NCBI GenBank assembly: GCA_017853735.1
Contig: JAFMJA010000091.1
Coordinates: 1-9,640 of the forward strand
Direction of reading: 5' to 3'
Source: Burkholderiaceae bacterium
GTDB lineage: Bacteria > Pseudomonadota > Gammaproteobacteria > Burkholderiales > Burkholderiaceae_C
Length of the DNA stretch: 9,640 nt
Positions 4,912 through 9,640 of this stretch are shown here, piece after piece. The position numbers and the translations under genes were made by a program. The notes under the pieces were generated by a model, which did not search any database, was not told the DNA's origin, and was given only the letters and a program-made list of their open reading frames with translations. Position 1 is the stretch's first letter. Each line of letters starts with the position of its first letter.

Positions 4912-6570
4912 ATGAACTCGATTGAACGTGTTGACTACCAGACCCATCCCTCTCAGTACCGCCATTGGAAACTCAGCTTCGAGGGGCCGGTGGCCACCTT
5001 GCGGGCTGACTTTGACGAGAACGCCGGCCTGCGCCCGGGCTACAAGCTCAAGCTCAACAGCTATGACCTGGGTGTGGACATCGAACTCAATGATGCGATC
5101 AACCGCATCCGCTTCGAGCACCCCGAGGTGCGCACTGTGGTGCTGACCAGCGCCAAGGAAAAAGTGTTCTGCTCGGGCGCCAATATCTTCATGCTGGGTG
5201 TGTCCAGCCACGCCTGGAAGGTGAACTTCTGCAAATTCACCAACGAAACCCGCAACGGGCTGGAAGACTCCAGCCAGCACAGTGGCCTGAAGTTTCTGGC
5301 GGCTGTCAACGGCGCCTGCGCTGGCGGTGGCTACGAACTGGCCCTGGCCTGCGATGAAATCTTGCTGGTGGACGACCGCTCCAGTGCGGTGAGCCTGCCC
5401 GAAGTGCCACTACTGGGTGTGCTGCCCGGCACGGGCGGGCTGACCCGGGTGACCGACAAGCGCAAGGTGCGCCACGACCTGGCTGACATCTTTTGCACCA
5501 CCACCGAGGGCGTACGCGGCCAGAAGGCCAAGGACTGGCGTCTGGTGGACGAGATCGCCAAGCCGGCGGTGTTTGCCCAGAAGGTGCAGGAGCGCGCCCT
5601 GGCCCTGGCCGCCATTAGCTCGCGACCTGCCAACAGCAAGGGCGTGAGCCTGAAACCCCTGCATCGCACAGTGGAAGACAGCCGTCTGGTGTACCAGCAT
5701 GTCACAGTGGACATTGTCCGCGCCAAGCGTATTGCCACCTTCACTGTGAAAGCTCCCACAAGTGCCCAGCCTACCGACATTGCCGGCATGCAAGCCCAGG
5801 GCGACCAGTGGTACCCGCTGGCCATGGCACGCGAGCTGGAAGATGCCATCCTCAACATGCGCACCAACGAGCTGGATATCGGCCTGTGGAAGGTCCAGAC
5901 CCTGGGCGACGCTGCCGCGGTGCAGGCGATGGACCAGTTCCTGATGGCGCACAAAGACCACTGGCTGGTGAATGAGACCATCGGCCTGCTGCGCCGCACC
6001 TTCAGCCGGCTGGATGTCTCCAGCCGCAGCCTGTTTGCCCTGATTGAAGAAGGCTCTTGCTTTGTGGGTACCTTCCTCGAGCTGGCCCTGGCTTGCGACC
6101 GTTCTTACCAGCTGACCTTGCCCGATACCCCGGAGAACGCGCCGCATATTGGAGTGAGCGAGGTCAACTTTGGCCTGTACCCGATGGCTACCGGGCAAAG
6201 CCGCCTGGCGCGCCGTTTCTACAACGAGACCCCGGCCATGGAGGCGGTGCGCGCCCGTGCCGGCCAGCTGCTCGACGGCGAGGCGGCGATGAGCCTGGGC
6301 CTGGTGACCAGCGCACCGGACGATATCGACTGGGCCGATGAGACCCGCATCGCGATTGAAGAGCGGGTGGCGATGAGCCCCGACGCCTTGACCGGCCTGG
6401 AAGCCAATCTGCGCTTCAATGGCGTGGAAAACATGTGGACCCGGGTGTTCGGCCGGCTCACCGCCTGGCAGAACTGGATCTTCCAGCGCCCCAATGCGGT
6501 GGGCGAAAAAGGTGCCCTGAAGGTTTATGGCAAGGGCGACAAGGCCGCCTTTGACTGGAGCCGGGTGTGA
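4912..6570 (+). CDS. boxC: BoxC, 2,3-epoxybenzoyl-CoA dihydrolase (EC 4.1.2.44)
   Basis: Ring-opening enzyme: it adds two waters to 2,3-epoxybenzoyl-CoA to give 3,4-dehydroadipyl-CoA semialdehyde and formate. The start is ATG 4912, with TGGAGA five bases upstream. A TTG at 4900 is in frame but lies at the ribosome binding site and would add only METC. The protein has 552 residues, as expected for BoxC (about 555), which is twice a normal crotonase. The N-terminal crotonase half carries KVFCSGANIFMLG (84-96), NGACAGGGYELALACDE (133-149) and SLPEVPLLGVLPGTGG (161-176). The C-terminal half repeats the fold more loosely: EEGSCFVGTFLELALACDRSY (379-399) and SEVNFGLYPMATGQSRLARRF (416-436). It is the first gene of the rightward catabolic operon, 83 bases before boxB. 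Cytoplasmic. Identification is firm from length, repeat structure and neighbours. Confidence 0.97.
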   Translation: MNSIERVDYQTHPSQYRHWKLSFEGPVATLRADFDENAGLRPGYKLKLNSYDLGVDIELNDAINRIRFEHPEVRTVVLTSAKEKVFCSGANIFMLGVSSHAWKVNFCKFTNETRNGLEDSSQHSGLKFLAAVNGACAGGGYELALACDEILLVDDRSSAVSLPEVPLLGVLPGTGGLTRVTDKRKVRHDLADIFCTTTEGVRGQKAKDWRLVDEIAKPAVFAQKVQERALALAAISSRPANSKGVSLKPLHRTVEDSRLVYQHVTVDIVRAKRIATFTVKAPTSAQPTDIAGMQAQGDQWYPLAMARELEDAILNMRTNELDIGLWKVQTLGDAAAVQAMDQFLMAHKDHWLVNETIGLLRRTFSRLDVSSRSLFALIEEGSCFVGTFLELALACDRSYQLTLPDTPENAPHIGVSEVNFGLYPMATGQSRLARRFYNETPAMEAVRARAGQLLDGEAAMSLGLVTSAPDDIDWADETRIAIEERVAMSPDALTGLEANLRFNGVENMWTRVFGRLTAWQNWIFQRPNAVGEKGALKVYGKGDKAAFDWSRV

Positions 6571-6653
6571 TGAAACGGCGCCACGCGGTCGCATCCTGAC
6601 TGTCAGCCTTCAGCCAAAGATTTTTTGATTTCATTTTTCAATTGGAGAACCCA

Positions 6654-8081
6654 ATGTCCTCGATCAATTACAGCGAAAAGATCCCCAACAACGTCAACCT
6701 GTCCGAAGACCGCGCCTTGCAGCGCGCGCTGGAGAGCTGGCAGCCTGACTTCATCAACTGGTGGGACGATATGGGCCCCGAAGGCACCACCGATGCCAGC
6801 GTCTACCTGCGTACCGCGGTGAGCGTGGACCCGCAGGGCTGGGCCCAGTTTGGCCATGTGAAGATGCGCGACTACCGCTGGGGCATCTTTCTCAACCCCG
6901 GCCAGCAGGACCGCAAGATCCATTTCGGGGACCACCTGGGTGAGGACGCCTGGCAGGATGTGCCTGGCGAATACCGCGCCAACCTGCGCCGCATCATCGT
7001 CACCCAAGGCGACACCGAGCCCGCCTCGGTGGAGCAGCAGCGCCACCTGGGCCTGACCGCACCCAGCATGTACGACCTGCGCAACCTGTTTCAGATCAAT
7101 GTGGAGGAGGGCCGACATCTGTGGGCCATGGTCTACCTGCTGCACAAGCACTTTGGCCGTGACGGCCGTGAAGAAGCCGATGCATTGCTGCAGCGCCGCT
7201 CGGGCCAGGAAGACAACCCGCGCATCCTGCAGGCCTTCAATGAGCAGACCCCTGACTGGCTGAGCTTTTTCATGTTCACCTACTTCACCGATCGCGACGG
7301 CAAGTTCCAGCTCTGTGCGCTGGCCGAGTCGGCCTTTGATCCCCTGGCACGCACCACCAAGTTCATGCTGACCGAGGAAGCCCACCATATGTTTGTCGGT
7401 GAGTCGGGTGTGGGCCGGGTGATCAACCGCACCTGCCAGGTGATGAACGAGTTGAAGACCGACGACCCCAAGAAGCTGCGCGAAGCCGGCGTGATCGACC
7501 TGCCCACTCTGCAGCGTTACCTGAACTTCCATTTCAGCGTGACGATTGACCTGTTTGGCGCAGACGAGTCGTCCAACGCCGCCACCTTCTACTCCACTGG
7601 CCTGAAGGGGCGCTACGAAGAGGGTAAACGTACCGATGACCACCAGTTGCGTGGCCAGACTTACCGCGTGCTCAATGTGGTCAATGGCCAGCTGGTGGAA
7701 AAAGAGGTTCCCATGTTGAACGCCTTGAACGAAGTGCTGCGTGACGACTACATCAAGGACTCGATCGCCGGCGTGGAGCGCTGGAACAAGCTGATTGAAA
7801 AAGCGGGCATTCCCTTCCGCCTGAAAACACCGCACAAGGCTTTTCACCGCAATATCGGCGCGCTCTCCGGCGTGAAGGTGTCACCCGAGGGCCAGGTGGT
7901 GTCTGAGGCCGAGTGGGCTGCGCGCCATGACGAATGGCTGCCCAGTGGCGCCGACCGCGCCTTTGTCGCCAGCCTGATGGGACGGGTGGTCGAGCCGGGC
8001 AAGTTTGCCAACTGGATTGCGCCGCCGGCCATGGGCATCAACCGCCAGCCGGTGGACTTTGAATACGTTCGGTTCAACTGA
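6654..8081 (+). CDS. boxB: BoxB, benzoyl-CoA 2,3-epoxidase, diiron oxygenase subunit (EC 1.14.13.208)
   Basis: It epoxidises benzoyl-CoA with O2 to 2,3-epoxybenzoyl-CoA using electrons from BoxA. The start is ATG 6654 with GGAGA five bases upstream; an in-frame TTG at 6642 falls at the ribosome binding site and is rejected. The 475-residue length matches known BoxB (about 473). Class I diiron ligands are visible: Glu122, Glu152-x-x-His155 (in NVEEGRHLW), Asp213 (in FTDRD) and Glu242-x-x-His245 (in TEEAHHMF). These match the ligand set I recall for the Azoarcus evansii enzyme (E120, E150, H153, D211, E240, H243) with a constant shift of two, so the active site appears complete. It lies 83 bases after boxC and 58 before boxA, presumably in one operon. 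No membrane segment is seen. Confidence 0.97.
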   Translation: MSSINYSEKIPNNVNLSEDRALQRALESWQPDFINWWDDMGPEGTTDASVYLRTAVSVDPQGWAQFGHVKMRDYRWGIFLNPGQQDRKIHFGDHLGEDAWQDVPGEYRANLRRIIVTQGDTEPASVEQQRHLGLTAPSMYDLRNLFQINVEEGRHLWAMVYLLHKHFGRDGREEADALLQRRSGQEDNPRILQAFNEQTPDWLSFFMFTYFTDRDGKFQLCALAESAFDPLARTTKFMLTEEAHHMFVGESGVGRVINRTCQVMNELKTDDPKKLREAGVIDLPTLQRYLNFHFSVTIDLFGADESSNAATFYSTGLKGRYEEGKRTDDHQLRGQTYRVLNVVNGQLVEKEVPMLNALNEVLRDDYIKDSIAGVERWNKLIEKAGIPFRLKTPHKAFHRNIGALSGVKVSPEGQVVSEAEWAARHDEWLPSGADRAFVASLMGRVVEPGKFANWIAPPAMGINRQPVDFEYVRFN

Positions 8082-8139
8082 ATCGTGCAGACCAGCTAGC
8101 CGATCGACCTACCACCTTGGCAATGAATAGGAGAGCACC

Positions 8140-9456
8140 ATGGGCGCTTCTGACAGCGGGCTGATCAAGCAACACCTGATCGACCCTGAGATCTGCATCC
8201 GTTGCAATACCTGCGAGACCATGTGTCCGGTCGGTGCGATCACGCACGACAGCAACAACTATGTGGTCGATGCAGAGAAATGCGACTGGTGCAACGCCTG
8301 TATCTCGCCCTGTCCAACCGGTTCGATCGACAACTACCGGACCATGCCACGTGTACGTGCCTATAGTCTGGAGGAGCAGCTCAGCTGGGGCAGCCTACCC
8401 CAGGAACTCAGCCCGGATGAGTTGCGTGCAACTGGGGAGGTGGTGGACCAGACGCTGCCCTTGGCAGACCAGCCGCCTTCTGAGGGGCAGGCAGATGCCA
8501 AGGCGGTCGCCCTGAGTAGTTCAGCGGCCAGCACCATGACCGATGCCAAGCCGATGGTGAATTACGGCGCCAGTTTGCCGCCCTGGTCGGCTGCCCATGC
8601 CTATACCAATTTATATGGCCCCAAGGCGGCGCAGAAAACCATTCAGGCCACGGTGACCGGCAATGTACGGGTGACCGAGGTGGGCAAAGAGTACGACACC
8701 CACCATATCGTGCTGGACTTTGGCAGCATGCCTTTTCCGGTGCTGGAGGGGCAATCGATTGGTGTGGTGCCCCCTGGTAGCGACAGTCAGGGACGGCCGC
8801 ACCACGCGCGCCAGTACAGCATTGCCAGCCCGCGCAATGGCGAGAGGCCGGGCTACAACAACCTGTCGCTGACCATCAAGCGGGTGCTGGAAGATCACCA
8901 AGGCAATCCGGTGCGTGGCGTGGCCAGCAATTACATGTGTGACCTTAAGGTGGGTGACAAGGTAGAAGTGATCGGCCCCTTTGGTACCAGCTTTCTCATG
9001 CCCAACCATCCCAGGAGCAGCATTGTCATGATCTGCACCGGTACGGGCAGCGCACCGATGCGCGCCATGACCGAGTGGCGCCGGCGCCTGCGTGCCTCGG
9101 GCAAGTTTGAAGGCGGCAAACTGATGCTGTTCTTTGGCGCCCGCACCAAGGAAGAATTGCCGTACTTCGGACCCTTGCAGAATCTTCCTAAAGATTTCAT
9201 CGACATCCACTTCGCCTTCAGCCGAGCTACTGGCCAGCCCAAACGTTATGTGCAGGATTTGATGCGCGAGCGCGCTGCCGACCTGGCCCCGCTGCTGCAA
9301 GATCCCAATGCATATTTTTACGTCTGTGGCCTCAAGGCGATGGAAGAAGGGGTGCTCGCTGCGCTCAGGCAAGTGGCCGAACAGGCCGGGTTTGATTGGG
9401 AGGCGACTGCCGCGTCCTTGCGCAGTGAAGGTCGCTTGCATCTGGAAACATACTAG
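8140..9456 (+). CDS. boxA: BoxA, NADPH-dependent reductase of benzoyl-CoA epoxidase
   Basis: This 438-residue iron-sulfur flavoprotein moves electrons from NADPH through FAD to BoxB. An N-terminal 2[4Fe-4S] ferredoxin domain has Cys19-x2-Cys22-x2-Cys25-x3-Cys29-Pro and Cys48-x2-Cys51-x2-Cys54-x3-Cys58-Pro. A linker of about 80 residues rich in Ala, Ser, Pro and Gln (about 80-160) follows, then a ferredoxin-NADP reductase module from about 165: FAD-binding RQYSIAS at 224-230, nucleotide-binding GTGSAPMR at 301-308, YVCG at 394-397 and a C-terminal HLETY. All expected cysteines are present. AGGAGA lies about 5 bases before the ATG. It is the last gene of boxCBA; no aldehyde dehydrogenase gene follows, and the DNA runs into a tRNA gene. 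Function is assigned from domain order plus neighbours. Confidence 0.97.
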   Translation: MGASDSGLIKQHLIDPEICIRCNTCETMCPVGAITHDSNNYVVDAEKCDWCNACISPCPTGSIDNYRTMPRVRAYSLEEQLSWGSLPQELSPDELRATGEVVDQTLPLADQPPSEGQADAKAVALSSSAASTMTDAKPMVNYGASLPPWSAAHAYTNLYGPKAAQKTIQATVTGNVRVTEVGKEYDTHHIVLDFGSMPFPVLEGQSIGVVPPGSDSQGRPHHARQYSIASPRNGERPGYNNLSLTIKRVLEDHQGNPVRGVASNYMCDLKVGDKVEVIGPFGTSFLMPNHPRSSIVMICTGTGSAPMRAMTEWRRRLRASGKFEGGKLMLFFGARTKEELPYFGPLQNLPKDFIDIHFAFSRATGQPKRYVQDLMRERAADLAPLLQDPNAYFYVCGLKAMEEGVLAALRQVAEQAGFDWEATAASLRSEGRLHLETY

Positions 9457-9479
9457 GTCAGCCAAGCCAGCGTTTTCGC

Positions 9480-9502
9480 GTCTGCAAAATTTATTTGCAG
9501 GC
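9480..9502. terminator. stem-loop after boxA, possible weak transcript end
   Basis: CTGCAAA (9482-9488) pairs perfectly with TTTGCAG (9494-9500) around ATTTA; a T·G and a G-C pair extend the stem to nine. No T run follows on the plus strand and none in the right place on the minus strand, so it is not a standard intrinsic terminator. It may protect the 3' end of the box transcript. Confidence 0.3.
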
Positions 9503-9524
9503 CAGAAAGCCAAAAAAACTAAGC

Positions 9525-9530
9525 TACAAT
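9525..9530 (+). promoter_or_regulatory. possible -10 element for the tRNA-Lys gene
   Basis: TACAAT is a 5/6 match to the -10 consensus, about 50 bases before the tRNA. No convincing -35 hexamer lies at 16-18 bases upstream, so this is tentative. Confidence 0.25.
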
Positions 9531-9581
9531 TCTTGGCTTCGCAGCAAGCATTTCAGTCTCTATGACTGGGTGTGAGCGGGG

Positions 9582-9640
9582 GGGTCGTTAGCTCAGTTGG
9601 TAGAGCAGCGGACTTTTAATCCGTTGGTCGCAGGTTCGAA
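9582..9640 (+). tRNA. tRNA-Lys(TTT), 3' end beyond the window
   Basis: GGGTCGT starts the acceptor stem, followed by the D-arm TAGCTCAGTTGGTAGAGC. The anticodon arm is GCGGA-CTTTTAA-TCCGT with anticodon TTT at 9615-9617 (first stem pair G·T), and the T-arm begins GCAGGTTCGAA. The anticodon reads AAA and AAG lysine codons. About 59 of 76 bases are present; the 3' T-stem and acceptor strand lie past the right edge. The gene is on the same strand as boxA, 125 bases after it, and probably has its own promoter. Confidence 0.95.

Noticed and set aside
6596..6606. CTGA-CTG-TCAG hairpin between boxC and boxB as a terminator
   Set aside because: Only four base pairs and no T run directly after it; the AT-rich stretch before boxB looks like an ordinary leader.
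5410..7847. Long minus-strand open frames opposite boxC (5410-6594) and boxB (6603-7847)
   Set aside because: Their translations show no recognisable domain and they are exact antisense shadows of well-identified genes; long antisense frames are common in GC-rich DNA.
9483..9499. TGCA pair in the stem-loop after boxA as another BoxR operator
   Set aside because: Spacing is 9 bases, there is no promoter for a box gene, and the boxes are explained by the stem symmetry.

Overview
The window carries an aerobic benzoate-degradation cluster of the box (benzoyl-CoA epoxidation) type, the hybrid pathway in which benzoate is activated to its CoA thioester and the ring is then opened by epoxidation and hydrolysis instead of by a ring-cleaving dioxygenase. 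The high GC content, the gene set (BoxR-BoxC-BoxB-BoxA plus a benzoate-CoA ligase, an alpha/beta hydrolase, a DUF4863 protein and a branched-chain-amino-acid-type ABC binding protein) and the protein sequences point to a betaproteobacterium, probably Burkholderiales/Comamonadaceae-like. The taxonomic call is inference.

Layout: the left part is transcribed leftwards. Reading along the minus strand: a DUF4863 cupin-like protein (3771-3292), benzoate-CoA ligase (3227-1653, GTG start), an alpha/beta hydrolase (1656-826, TTG start overlapping the ligase stop), and the periplasmic substrate-binding protein of an ABC importer (814 to beyond the left edge). The right part is transcribed rightwards: boxR (3866-4783), boxC (4912-6570), boxB (6654-8081) and boxA (8140-9456). 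A tRNA-Lys(TTT) gene starts at 9582 and is cut by the right edge. I see no insertion sequence, CRISPR array or phage gene.

How it works: the importer probably brings in benzoate and the ligase makes benzoyl-CoA. BoxA passes NADPH electrons to the diiron epoxidase BoxB, which makes 2,3-epoxybenzoyl-CoA. BoxC opens the ring to 3,4-dehydroadipyl-CoA semialdehyde plus formate. The next enzyme, the semialdehyde dehydrogenase BoxD, is not in the window. BoxR, an XRE helix-turn-helix fused to a shikimate-kinase-like domain, is the known repressor of such clusters and responds to benzoyl-CoA.

The regulatory DNA is the most informative non-coding part. The 94-bp gap between the DUF4863 gene and boxR holds two interlocked divergent promoters flanked by inverted TGCA-N6-TGCT sites. 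The 128-bp gap between boxR and boxC holds a good promoter overlapped by several TGCA boxes with 6- or 7-bp spacing, followed by an intrinsic-terminator-like hairpin that lies inside the predicted boxC leader. The pathway itself is known. The less-described points are the DUF4863 protein, the alpha/beta hydrolase, and the promoter and leader architecture.
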